In this document: positions 1-7,595 of the stretch, in pieces
Position numbering within the stretch: position 1 is the stretch's first letter
Layout of the letters: each line of letters opens with the position of its first letter
From: CAINEC01 sp046052065
Lineage (GTDB): Bacteria > Bacteroidota > Bacteroidia > AKYH767-A > OLB10
Assembly (NCBI GenBank): GCA_046052065.1
Contig: JBJOND010000040.1
Location: 1 to 22,219, forward strand
Length of the DNA: 22,219 nt
Direction: 5' to 3'
Notes under the pieces: generated by a model
The model's input: only the letters and a program-made list of their open reading frames with translations
What the model was told of the DNA's origin: nothing
The model's database searches: none
Translations under genes and position numbers: made by a program

Positions 1-8
1 CAAAAGTA

Positions 9-494
9 TTAAAACACGTCAATAATCTGGTAACTGCGATTATTGAAAGTAAATGAATAACCAGCGCCTTTCCCATAAATTTCCTTTAAAAGTGGTCCGT
101 TGGGCGGTACAATATTGATTAAAGTACTATTGATTGAAACGCGGTCTGAAATTTCGGCTATATACAATACAAGATCATTCATTACCACCACAGCACCTGT
201 CTGCACTTTATCGTAAAGAACATCGGGCTTAATCATATTCAACAACATTAAATCCTCCATTGCCTTTTTTCGTTGGGCTCCGTAAATCAATAAAGTCTGA
301 TTAGCATTTTCACGGGAAGTTTCGTGCTTATCACCCGCAGAACTTTTATCATTCGATTCAACAGCATCTTTAATTGAAGTTACTGAATTGCTTAAATCCT
401 CTATTTGCTCTTTCTTAACAGAAAAACAATGGTTTAAAAGTGCGGATTTGAGCTCTCGTTTAGATTCCTCATCAAGACTTAAAAGTGGGTTCAT
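9..494 (-). CDS. GreA/GreB C-terminal-like small protein (often mislabelled 3-oxoacyl-ACP synthase)
   Basis: 161 aa, complete from ATG to TAA. Residues 1-90 are polar and probably form a coiled-coil hairpin; they include the SSAGDKHETSR segment that I recognise from a small Bacteroidota family related to transcript-cleavage factors. The C-terminal half resembles the FKBP-like domain of GreA/GreB: a glycine/valine beta start near residue 100, then SxxPNGPLLKEIYGK and a closing GYSFTFNNRSYQIIDV, which parallels GreA's SPLGxALLGKxxGD...yeI. Family members are often annotated as 3-oxoacyl-ACP synthase, but no ketosynthase motif is present and the protein is far too short. The inferred role is binding near the RNA polymerase secondary channel, which is not proven. 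It is transcribed away from the next gene, across a 92-bp intergenic region. A TAGTTTTG on the minus strand at 499-506 could be its -7 element, which would leave almost no leader. Confidence 0.72.
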   Translation of the reverse strand: MNPLLSLDEESKRELKSALLNHCFSVKKEQIEDLSNSVTSIKDAVESNDKSSAGDKHETSRENANQTLLIYGAQRKKAMEDLMLLNMIKPDVLYDKVQTGAVVVMNDLVLYIAEISDRVSINSTLINIVPPNGPLLKEIYGKGAGYSFTFNNRSYQIIDVF

Positions 495-538
495 ATTGCA
501 AAACTAACAAACTATTTCAATGAAAATTTGTTATGTAT

Positions 539-557
539 AGTTGTTGAATAAACAACT
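539..557. repeat. Perfect 7-bp inverted repeat at promoter
   Basis: AGTTGTT (539-545), a 5-nt spacer GAATA, then AACAACT (551-557). The right arm ends on the first base of the TACATTTG -7 element of the downstream gene. This is where an operator for a dimeric regulator could sit; it is unlikely to be a terminator because no T-run follows. Confidence 0.5.
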
Positions 558-564
558 ACATTTG
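557..564 (+). promoter_or_regulatory. -7 promoter element (TAnnTTTG) for the T9SS repeat protein
   Basis: TACATTTG matches the Bacteroidota -7 consensus and ends 22 bp before the ATG at 587. There is no well-spaced -33 TTG: the nearest TTTG, at 527-530, leaves a long 26-bp spacer. Confidence 0.5.
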
Positions 565-586
565 TAACACACGCAAAACTTAATAG

Positions 587-1876
587 ATGAAAAAGTTAAA
601 TTGTTTGCTAGCACTTATTTTGGGGATAATGAGTGTAGGCATTGCTCAAACCACTAATGCGCTATATGGAATAGTTCGCAAAAACTATTATACCAATCAA
701 ACATTTGATTCTGCAACTGTACAATTAGGAAGTGTTAACACCACCAATGGTTTTGTATCCAACATAGGAAATAACACTTATCAGATGAGTATTAATTTAA
801 CTGGCGCAGCTTTGAATCCTTATGATTCAACCTATATATTTATTGGATCAGGTGGCAACATTAACACCCTACACTTAGTTAGTGGACAACTCATTAACCA
901 AGCTACTGTTAACAACCCTGTCGCAATAAGTTACTTCGATAATTTTCGATTCTGCAACGGAGACAGCACGATGTATGGACTTGCTCGAAGAAATTATTTT
1001 GATTCGACATTAAACATTACAGTTGGACAATTATTGCTTGCAAAAATCAATACTGTTACAGGAACGATTACTCAAATATCTCCAACTTCAATTGGACAAG
1101 GATATTCAATGGCAGGAAGTGCAATTGATCCTTACCAAATGATTTATTATTACTCGACAGGTTCTAATCTAGTAGGAGTTGACATGTATTCGGGTGCTGT
1201 TTATTCGAACACACCAATGCAAATACCTACTAACACATACTTTGATAACTTTACTTACAGCTGTGCAGATACTGCACTTTATGGTTTAGTCCGATCAAAT
1301 TACTACAGTAGCGTTATTCCATTTCAGTTAGACTCTTCCACTGTTCGATTGGGAAAAATCAACCCAGCAACTGGTGCAATTACTATTCTATCTGCTTCAT
1401 CACTATTCGGTGGAGGTTATTCGTTAAATGCAGGCTCAGCAATTGACCCAAATACTATGACTTATTATTACAGCACAGGAACCTACCTCGTTGGAGCGTC
1501 GTTGTATAATGGTCAACAAAATAGTATTGACTCCATTCAATTTGCTGATGGAAGTTATTTTGACTTGATGCGTAATTTTGATAATTGCCTAGCAATAAAC
1601 ATTATTCGTACAAACAACAGCACTGGTATAACTGAAATTAATCAAGATAAAATTAGTATCGCACCAAATCCAGCTAGCTCTGAAATCAGTATCAAAAGTG
1701 AAGAAATGTTTTCACAAATCAACATTTACAGCACACAAGGAAATATCGTTTATTCTGAACAACTAAACGCAAATGAATCTACCATTTCAGTTAATGAATT
1801 AAATGAAGGTCTTTATATTATTCAGATTAGACTATCGAATGGTAAAACGATAAGCAAAAGAATTATAAAGCAATAA
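587..1876 (+). CDS. T9SS-exported protein with three ~100-aa repeats (probable six-bladed beta-propeller)
   Basis: 429 aa. Residues 1-20 form a Sec signal peptide (two lysines, hydrophobic core, likely cut after GIA). Three tandem repeats follow at about 25-126, 128-228 and 230-334. Each opens with (A/M)LYG(L/I)(V/A)R.NY, continues with a strand pair of the type LGKINPATGAITILS, then AIDP....YYYSTG..L, and closes with YFDNF or YFDL. Each repeat therefore looks like two ~50-aa beta-propeller blades, giving six in all; this is inference. The C-terminus (about 355-429) is a T9SS type A sorting domain: IAPNPASSEI, then INIYSTQGNIVY, ending in GLYIIQI and a basic K/R tail. The protein should cross the outer membrane by T9SS and be released or surface-anchored. 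No catalytic motif is visible and the ligand is unknown. It is monocistronic, with its 3' end 24 bp from the convergent BRO gene. Confidence 0.85.
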   Translation: MKKLNCLLALILGIMSVGIAQTTNALYGIVRKNYYTNQTFDSATVQLGSVNTTNGFVSNIGNNTYQMSINLTGAALNPYDSTYIFIGSGGNINTLHLVSGQLINQATVNNPVAISYFDNFRFCNGDSTMYGLARRNYFDSTLNITVGQLLLAKINTVTGTITQISPTSIGQGYSMAGSAIDPYQMIYYYSTGSNLVGVDMYSGAVYSNTPMQIPTNTYFDNFTYSCADTALYGLVRSNYYSSVIPFQLDSSTVRLGKINPATGAITILSASSLFGGGYSLNAGSAIDPNTMTYYYSTGTYLVGASLYNGQQNSIDSIQFADGSYFDLMRNFDNCLAINIIRTNNSTGITEINQDKISIAPNPASSEISIKSEEMFSQINIYSTQGNIVYSEQLNANESTISVNELNEGLYIIQIRLSNGKTISKRIIKQ

Positions 1877-1900
1877 AAATATTATTTAAGGACATAAAAA

Positions 1901-2731
1901 TCATTTTAACTTTTTCCTTTTCTTGCCATTAGCAGTCATAAGAAAATTATCGCCTGTAATTATTTTCTTACCAGTTTTAGATTCAAATTCAACGCGTGCA
2001 CTCTTTGCAATTGCTCCACCTTTTTTGCTGGCCTTGGCATTTTGAACCAAGCCATTTGCATTTAACTTTTCTGAAATAAAATTAGCTGCCATCTCTGCCA
2101 AGGATGAAAAAACTAATTCTGTTTCGCTCATATGATTGCGCAAATTTTGCGACTTTAATCCTTTAAGTTCCTTATGCTTATTAATTGTCAAATCTGTCCA
2201 CTCTTGATGAATTATGTTCGTTAAAAAAGCAAATTCATTATAACTTTCTACTCCATTGGCTTTCCAATAATCAGTCAATCTATCTCTAATTTCTTGACCT
2301 GCCATGCGCTGTTGTATCCATTTCTCAGTTCTACCCTTTTTTCGCCAATTTTCTCGAGCCCGATCTAGACTTAATCTAGGGTCTTGAATTTCTTTCAAGC
2401 GTTCATGGCCTACCTTCGCCAACCATAATTTAAATGGTTCTGCCTTTGAAGATGGAATTGCTTGAACTAATCTTAATACATTTTCGGTATTACCAGCCAA
2501 GGTCTTTCTCGATTTTCCGTTGGAAGTCATCGCTACCTGGGGACAATTTGTCCCTATGTACGAATTCAAATCTTCGTCCCTCTTTCTCATTTTTTTGAGA
2601 TAATCCGTTGGGTTAACCGAATCAGTTAAAGCGCCAACAATATCTACTAATGAAAAATACCAGGTTTCATTTTCAGTATCGTAATATCTACGTATACTAT
2701 TCTCTTCAAAAACAGTTAATTCTTTACTCAT
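1901..2731 (-). CDS. BRO-N family (DinD-like) putative DNA-binding protein
   Basis: 276 aa from the ATG at 2731; an upstream in-frame ATG at 2782 would add 17 residues unlike the family, so I chose the internal start, which gives MSKELTVFEE. Residues about 5-105 match the Bro-N domain of phage/baculovirus BRO and antirepressor proteins: IRRYYDTENETWYFSLVDIVGAL, then a lysine-rich loop, then VLRLVQAIPSSKAEPFKLWLAKVG. The remainder follows the DinD-like group (RLKEIQDP, LTDYWKANGV, LKGLKSQNLRNHMSETELV) and ends with KGGAIAKSARVEFESKTGKKI and a basic tail. Bro-N domains bind DNA, and DinD in E. coli is DNA-damage induced. Neither role is shown here. No integrase, capsid or other phage gene accompanies it, so it is an orphan chromosomal copy. 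A palindrome lies 72-90 bp upstream of the start. Confidence 0.85.
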   Translation of the reverse strand: MSKELTVFEENSIRRYYDTENETWYFSLVDIVGALTDSVNPTDYLKKMRKRDEDLNSYIGTNCPQVAMTSNGKSRKTLAGNTENVLRLVQAIPSSKAEPFKLWLAKVGHERLKEIQDPRLSLDRARENWRKKGRTEKWIQQRMAGQEIRDRLTDYWKANGVESYNEFAFLTNIIHQEWTDLTINKHKELKGLKSQNLRNHMSETELVFSSLAEMAANFISEKLNANGLVQNAKASKKGGAIAKSARVEFESKTGKKIITGDNFLMTANGKKRKKLK

Positions 2732-2802
2732 ATTTAAAAAACATTTTAATGTAATCACTTTCGACTTAAGTAAACTCATCAATGATTTTAAGCAAATTAA
2801 AC

Positions 2803-2821
2803 TTAATCAATCGCTGATTAA
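2803..2821. repeat. Perfect 7-bp inverted repeat upstream of the BRO gene
   Basis: TTAATCA (2803-2809), spacer ATCGC, then TGATTAA (2815-2821). The half-sites are 12 nt apart centre to centre, a spacing compatible with a dimeric regulator. It lies between the BRO start and the candidate -7 element at 2842-2849, so it could be an autoregulatory operator; no protein is shown to bind it. Confidence 0.45.
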
Positions 2822-2841
2822 TTACTTGAAAAACGGTGGGC

Positions 2842-2849
2842 CAAAATTA
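2842..2849 (-). promoter_or_regulatory. Candidate -7 element for the BRO gene
   Basis: On the minus strand this reads TAATTTTG (TAnnTTTG). No -33 TTG is found at the usual distance, and the leader would be about 105 nt, so the call is weak. Confidence 0.3.
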
Positions 2850-2938
2850 AATTATAAAAAAAATAAATGATAATTTGAGATTAAGAAAAGGTCGATTTGT
2901 TAATAAAATGCAGAAATATTTACAAAATAAAACTTTAA

Positions 2939-3544
2939 TTAAAATAGCTCAAGCTGCTGATCTTTAAGCTGAAAAGATTTACGATGATAAGGTGTTAAAC
3001 CGTATTGCATGATTGCTTTAACATGTACTTCTGTTCCATATGCTTTATTACGATCCCATGCATATTGAGGAAATTCAGCATGTAGCTTTTTCATCAATTC
3101 ATCGCGATGTGTTTTTGCTAAAATAGAAGCAGCAGCAATAGATAGATAAAGTCCATCACCTTTAACAATAGTTTTATGCTCTGTAGTTTTATACTTTTTA
3201 AAACGATTACCATCTATCAGCAAAAGCTCTGGTTGGACATTTAATCCTCCAATCGCTTTGTGCATGGCTTTATAAGTAGCATTTAAAATATTGATACGGT
3301 CAATTTCTGGAGCATCTATCATAGCTACTGACCATGCCAATGATTCCTTCTCAATTAATACACGCAAATTATCACGCATAGTCTCAGGAAGTTTCTTCGA
3401 ATCATTCAATACATCATACCAATCTAGTTTTACTTTGGGAGGAAGAATGACAGCAGCAGCAACTACTGGTCCTGCTAAACAACCACGACCCGCTTCATCG
3501 ACTCCTGCTTCTATTACTTCTTTGTTATAATGCAAGGCTAACAT
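2939..3544 (-). CDS. rnhB: Ribonuclease HII
   Basis: 201 aa, the normal length for the family. It cleaves the RNA strand of RNA-DNA hybrids and starts excision of misincorporated ribonucleotides in the cytoplasm. Family signatures are intact: GVDEAGRGCLAGPVVAAAVIL with acidic residues D16 and E17, NDSKKL at 48-52, LLIDGN with D111, and SIAAASILAKTHRDE with D148, which completes the DEDD metal site. The C-terminal YGTEVHVKAI...TPYHRKSF block is also typical. The start gives MLALHYNKEVIEAGVDEAGRG, a normal N-terminus. It is divergent from the flippase gene (59 bp between starts) and lies 207 bp from the BRO start, so it is probably a single-gene transcript. Confidence 0.97.
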   Translation of the reverse strand: MLALHYNKEVIEAGVDEAGRGCLAGPVVAAAVILPPKVKLDWYDVLNDSKKLPETMRDNLRVLIEKESLAWSVAMIDAPEIDRINILNATYKAMHKAIGGLNVQPELLLIDGNRFKKYKTTEHKTIVKGDGLYLSIAAASILAKTHRDELMKKLHAEFPQYAWDRNKAYGTEVHVKAIMQYGLTPYHRKSFQLKDQQLELF

Positions 3545-3554
3545 TTATCTGTAT

Positions 3555-3588
3555 TTGCTAATTACTCTCCGAAATTGGTTTATTTTTG
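3555..3588 (+). promoter_or_regulatory. Promoter of the polysaccharide flippase gene
   Basis: TTG at 3555-3557 (within TTTG), a 23-bp spacer, and TATTTTTG at 3581-3588, an exact TAnnTTTG. Transcription should begin around 3593-3597, giving a leader of roughly 10 nt before the ATG at 3604. The TTG at 3586-3588 that looks like an upstream start codon is the end of this -7 element and would not be in the mRNA. Confidence 0.65.
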
Positions 3589-3603
3589 TACAAGAATCAA
3601 GTC

Positions 3604-5049
3604 ATGCAAAAGAAATTTATCACCAACCTGGCATTTTTGCTTTTCCTTAATTTGCTCATTAAGCCATTTTGGATTCTTGGCATTGACAGAGCGGTTCAAA
3701 ATACTGTAGGTGCTGAATCGTACGGAATTTACTCAGCCTTATTTAACCTTAGCTTTTTATTTAATATTATTCTTGATGTAGGTATTACCAACTACAACAA
3801 CAGAAATATTGCTATGCATAATCATCTGCTCGAAAAACATTTGAGCGGTATCATTATGCTTCGTCTCGTACTAGCACTAGCATACACAGTAATCAGCTTA
3901 AGTGTAGCCTGGATATTAGGATACCAGGGAATGCAGCTTGGGATATTGCTAGTGATGTTAATTAATCAGGCCTTAATATCGTTTATACTTTACCTAAGAT
4001 CGAATATTGCAGGACTGCAATTGTTCAGAATAGATAGTATGATATCGGTGCTTGACAGAGCCATTATGATTATCATTTGTTCATTGTTAATCTGGGGACG
4101 TGTAGCCGGCGACGAATTTAGAATCGAGTGGTTTGTATTGGCTCAAACATTGGCTTATGTAATTACAGCCGCAATAACATTTCTCATTGTTGCCAAAAAA
4201 GCAAAACTTCGTAAGCTACAATGGAATCCCACCTTTTTCTATATTGTTTTAAAACATAGCTATCCGTTTGCGATTTTAATTTTACTCATGACGTTTTACA
4301 ATCGTATTGATTCGGTTATGATAGAACGTTTACTTCCTAATGGCGCTGAACAAGCAGGTATTTATGCGCAGAGTTACCGATTACTTGATGCGTCAAATAT
4401 GATTGCTTATTTATTTAGCGGATTACTCTTGCCGATGTTTTCACATATGATAAAAAAGAAACAACCCTTGCATGAGCTAGCAGAACTTTCTTTTTCTTTT
4501 ATTGCAATACCAGCGATTGCATTGATTGCATTTTGTTTTTATTTCAGTCACGACATTATGGGATTGCTTTATCATGCTCATGTAGATGCTTCTGCGGCTG
4601 TGTTCAGGATAGTGATGTGTTGCTTTTTGGCAATTAGTTCAGTTTATATTTTTGGAACTATGCTCACTGCTAATGGCAATTTGAAATATTTGAATATTAT
4701 TGCCCTTTCGGGGATGGTATTAAATATTGTGCTTAACCTGATTTTAATTCCAAAATACTTATCACTTGGAGCTGCTTATGCTAGTTTAATTACTCAATTT
4801 GTATCTGCAGGATTACAGATAATTCTAGCACATAAAGTGTTCAACTTTAAATTTCAGAAGCTATTAGCATTAAAGTACGTCATTTATATCAGTGCAACAT
4901 TCTATTTGTTTTTCGCTCTAAGTAATTTCGAATCAAACTGGTTTCTGAAAGGTATTATCGGATGCTTCATCAGCTTTTTGATTGCCTTAGGATTAAAACT
5001 TATTAGACCTTTTGAATTGCTTCGACTTTTAAAATCAGAACAACAATAG
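3604..5049 (+). CDS. Wzx-type polysaccharide/oligosaccharide flippase
   Basis: 481 aa from the ATG at 3604. An in-frame TTG at 3586 adds six residues but overlaps the promoter. It is an integral membrane protein of about 12-14 hydrophobic helices throughout its length. The N-terminal block (LLIKPFWILGIDRAVQN, then VGAESYGIYSALFNLSFLFNI, then DVGITNYNNRNIA) is characteristic of Bacteroidota members of the MOP-superfamily polysaccharide exporters. The expected role is to flip undecaprenyl-linked repeat units across the inner membrane for O-antigen or another surface glycan. It is followed 104 bp later by a Wzz-like gene and then an O-antigen ligase, consistent with one Wzx/Wzy pathway. The substrate cannot be inferred, because no glycosyltransferases lie nearby. 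Confidence 0.88.
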   Translation: MQKKFITNLAFLLFLNLLIKPFWILGIDRAVQNTVGAESYGIYSALFNLSFLFNIILDVGITNYNNRNIAMHNHLLEKHLSGIIMLRLVLALAYTVISLSVAWILGYQGMQLGILLVMLINQALISFILYLRSNIAGLQLFRIDSMISVLDRAIMIIICSLLIWGRVAGDEFRIEWFVLAQTLAYVITAAITFLIVAKKAKLRKLQWNPTFFYIVLKHSYPFAILILLMTFYNRIDSVMIERLLPNGAEQAGIYAQSYRLLDASNMIAYLFSGLLLPMFSHMIKKKQPLHELAELSFSFIAIPAIALIAFCFYFSHDIMGLLYHAHVDASAAVFRIVMCCFLAISSVYIFGTMLTANGNLKYLNIIALSGMVLNIVLNLILIPKYLSLGAAYASLITQFVSAGLQIILAHKVFNFKFQKLLALKYVIYISATFYLFFALSNFESNWFLKGIIGCFISFLIALGLKLIRPFELLRLLKSEQQ

Positions 5050-5127
5050 CTCTAAACAGCAATTGAATATTCTTAACACCACTGATTTTTAGGATGTTAA
5101 TTATTTTAATCCCTCCTATATTTCAAT

Positions 5128-5135
5128 TAAATTTG
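5128..5135 (+). promoter_or_regulatory. -7 promoter element for the Wzz-like gene
   Basis: TAAATTTG matches TAnnTTTG and ends 18 bp before the ATG at 5154. No -33 TTG is evident at the usual spacing. If used, it makes the upstream in-frame ATG at 5094 untranscribed and supports the 5154 start. Confidence 0.45.
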
Positions 5136-5153
5136 TCCTTTAAATTAAAAACT

Positions 5154-6122
5154 ATGAGTCAGTCAGAAAGTGGACAAATGAGCACAATTATTTTACTACG
5201 AATCATTAAAAAGTGGCAAAAGCATTTAATTATTTGCTTTTTTGCATCTGTTGTAGTTGGATTCATTATATCGCTTCCCATTTTTATGACTCCGATGTTT
5301 AAGTCTTCAGCTGTAATATATCCATCCAACCTTTCACCTTACTCCAAAGAGACACCAACGGAACAAATGGTTCAGCTATTTAACTCAGAAGATGTAAGAG
5401 ATAGTTTGGTAAAGCAACTACACTTGTTTAAGCATTACGGTATTGATTCGATTAATGGATATCCACGCTATGAAATGATGAAGAAATTAGATGAAAATAT
5501 TTCTGTCAGCAAAAATCAATATGAAGCAATTGAAATTAATGTAGTTGATAAAGACCCTAAAATGGCTCAGCGAATTTGTCAAGGGTTAATTCAATTTATG
5601 GATATAAAAGGTATTTCACTAATACATGAACGAGCGTTAGTTATTGCTGAATTAAATAAAAAAGCAATGGAAAACGAGAAGCACATTTTAGATTCAACAG
5701 AATCAGTGTTAACCGCTCTTCGCGATAGCTCAGGAATTACAGATTTTGAGTCGCAAATTGATGGTTTTTCAAGAGAGTACTATCGTGCTTTAGCTTCAGG
5801 TAATGTAAATGCTAATATGGCTAAAGCGCATAAAAATTTAACTACAAAGGGTGCTGAGTATATGACATTGAAAGAAGTTGTTCGTAGTAGTCGTGATGCT
5901 TACACATCATATCAAAAGAACTACGAAGCTGCTTTAATTGATGCTAAGAAAGAATTGAATTTTCACAATATTGTTTCTCCTCCTCTAGTTCCAGAGAAAA
6001 AAGATTCTCCGAAGCGTGCAATTGTAATTATTCTATTTACGCTTTCAGCAATGCTAATTGCTATTGTGTCTGCTGTTTATATTGAACAATACAGAGATAA
6101 GTTAAAAAGCCAGTTGCAATAA
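5154..6122 (+). CDS. Wzz-type chain-length determinant (polysaccharide co-polymerase)
   Basis: 322 aa from the ATG at 5154, giving MSQSESGQ and a short cytoplasmic N-terminus. An upstream ATG at 5094 adds 20 residues and is probably not used. The topology is that of Wzz proteins: TM1 at about 26-46, a large periplasmic region at about 47-288 with helical heptad-like stretches, and TM2 at about 289-310 followed by a short basic tail. Just before TM2 is the proline-rich segment SPPLVPEKKDSPKR typical of the family. No BY-kinase domain is fused, so this is the LPS/O-antigen type rather than the capsule-kinase type. It should set the modal chain length of the polymer made by the Wzy-like enzyme. 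The next gene starts 6 bp after the stop, so the two are very probably co-transcribed. Confidence 0.82.
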   Translation: MSQSESGQMSTIILLRIIKKWQKHLIICFFASVVVGFIISLPIFMTPMFKSSAVIYPSNLSPYSKETPTEQMVQLFNSEDVRDSLVKQLHLFKHYGIDSINGYPRYEMMKKLDENISVSKNQYEAIEINVVDKDPKMAQRICQGLIQFMDIKGISLIHERALVIAELNKKAMENEKHILDSTESVLTALRDSSGITDFESQIDGFSREYYRALASGNVNANMAKAHKNLTTKGAEYMTLKEVVRSSRDAYTSYQKNYEAALIDAKKELNFHNIVSPPLVPEKKDSPKRAIVIILFTLSAMLIAIVSAVYIEQYRDKLKSQLQ

Positions 6123-6128
6123 TTCTGA

Positions 6129-7595
6129 ATGAAAGAAGGCTTTTTTCAGCTTGATCAAAAAAAGGTTGTTTGGTTTTATATCCTTACTATCCTTATAGCT
6201 TCTTTAGTTGCTTGCGGATATGTTAAAGGATACATAGTTGCATTAGCATTACCATTCTTATTGATTCTTACTATTGCTGCAATATTCCGTTTCGACTTAC
6301 TGATTTATCTGGCTGTAATTGTCACACCATTCTCTATAAATTTAGCTGAAACGGGCATAGGCATAGGTGTTAGTTTGCCCTCCGAACCATTAATGTTTGG
6401 ACTCTTTCTAATATTCTGGATTAAAGTCCTTGCTGAAGGAGGACTTGATAAACGGATATTAAATCACCCAGTAACATGGATGATTTTTATTCATCTGGCA
6501 TGGTACACCATAACTACTTTTACTAGTACGATGCCTGTTGTATCGATAAAATCTACACTTGCGAGGTATTGTTACATTAGTGTGTTTTACTTTTCACTGC
6601 TATACCTATTCATCAAAAAACAAAATGTCCATAAATTTTTATGGGCCTACCTTTTACCATTATTGGCAGTTTGTATCATCACGATGTTAAATCAGGCGTC
6701 TGCTGGTTTCACCGAGCAGAATGCACATATTGCTATGGTTCCCTATTACAACGACCACACCGCATATGCAGCTGTAATTGCGTTGTTTATTCCTGTAATC
6801 ATTTCATTATTATTTGAAAATAAAATCAACAGTAGAATTAAAACGTTCATTTTTATTGTGGCTGCATTGCTAATCACGGCCATCGTGCTTTCCTATACAA
6901 GAGCTGCATGGGTTGCCTTAGCAGGAGCACTTGGATGTTTATTTATTTACCTCTTGAAAATTAAAAGCTGGGTGGTTTATTTGGGAATAGGATTAGTTGT
7001 TCTTACATATGCCTTATTTCATGTTGAGATAACCATGTTCCTGGAGCGAAATGATAAAACATCCTCCACTGATTACGCGAAACATGTTCAGTCTATAGGA
7101 AATATTTCTACCGATGATTCAAATATTGAACGCTTAAACAGATGGTCGTGTGCATTACGAATGTTCAATGAAAAACCACTGTTGGGCTTTGGACCAGGTA
7201 CTTATATGTTTCAATATGGAAAATTTCAGAAGTACTCTGAACGATCAGGAATCAGTACTAATTTTGCAGAAGGCGGAGGATCGCATAGCGAGTACTTAGG
7301 TCCGCTTTCAGAACAGGGTATATTCGGACCCGTTACATTTATTTTAATACTTGCTGTTTTACTTCAAAGTACCTCAACATTTTTACGAAGATGCAGCAAT
7401 CGAAATACACGAGTTATTGCGAAAGGATTAGTACTGGGATTAGTCACTTATATTATTCATGGAGGACTAAACTATTTTTTAGATACAGAAAAACTTGCTG
7501 TTCCGTTTTGGGGATTTATTGCTTGTTTAGTAGCGTTTGATATTTACTACTCAGAACATCAAAAGCAGGAACTAGATCAACATCCTACAGCTTAA
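6129..7595 (+). CDS. O-antigen ligase/polymerase family membrane protein (Wzy_C)
   Basis: 488 aa, a polytopic membrane protein with about 11-12 hydrophobic segments. It carries the O-antigen ligase family core: SYTRAAW at 255-261 (the usual T.SR.aW motif), a periplasmic loop at about 300-390 beginning near RLNRWSCALRMFNEKPLLGFG, GFGPGTY at 353-359, and HSEYL with GPLSEQGIFG at 386-400. These proteins either polymerise undecaprenyl-linked repeats (Wzy) or ligate polymer to lipid A-core (WaaL); sequence alone does not decide. It follows the Wzz-like gene by 6 bp. Its last 24 bp overlap the 3' end of the phosphatase gene on the opposite strand, so the two mRNAs are complementary at their ends. 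Confidence 0.87.
   Translation: MKEGFFQLDQKKVVWFYILTILIASLVACGYVKGYIVALALPFLLILTIAAIFRFDLLIYLAVIVTPFSINLAETGIGIGVSLPSEPLMFGLFLIFWIKVLAEGGLDKRILNHPVTWMIFIHLAWYTITTFTSTMPVVSIKSTLARYCYISVFYFSLLYLFIKKQNVHKFLWAYLLPLLAVCIITMLNQASAGFTEQNAHIAMVPYYNDHTAYAAVIALFIPVIISLLFENKINSRIKTFIFIVAALLITAIVLSYTRAAWVALAGALGCLFIYLLKIKSWVVYLGIGLVVLTYALFHVEITMFLERNDKTSSTDYAKHVQSIGNISTDDSNIERLNRWSCALRMFNEKPLLGFGPGTYMFQYGKFQKYSERSGISTNFAEGGGSHSEYLGPLSEQGIFGPVTFILILAVLLQSTSTFLRRCSNRNTRVIAKGLVLGLVTYIIHGGLNYFLDTEKLAVPFWGFIACLVAFDIYYSEHQKQELDQHPTA

Noticed and set aside
1901..2731. Prophage or mobile element around the BRO-N gene
   Set aside because: No integrase, transposase, structural gene, att-like direct repeat or tRNA is visible on either side.
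3291..3530. 79-aa open frame on + opposite rnhB
   Set aside because: Antisense to a confident rnhB; low-complexity Ala/Ser/Thr composition mirrors the conserved gene on the other strand.
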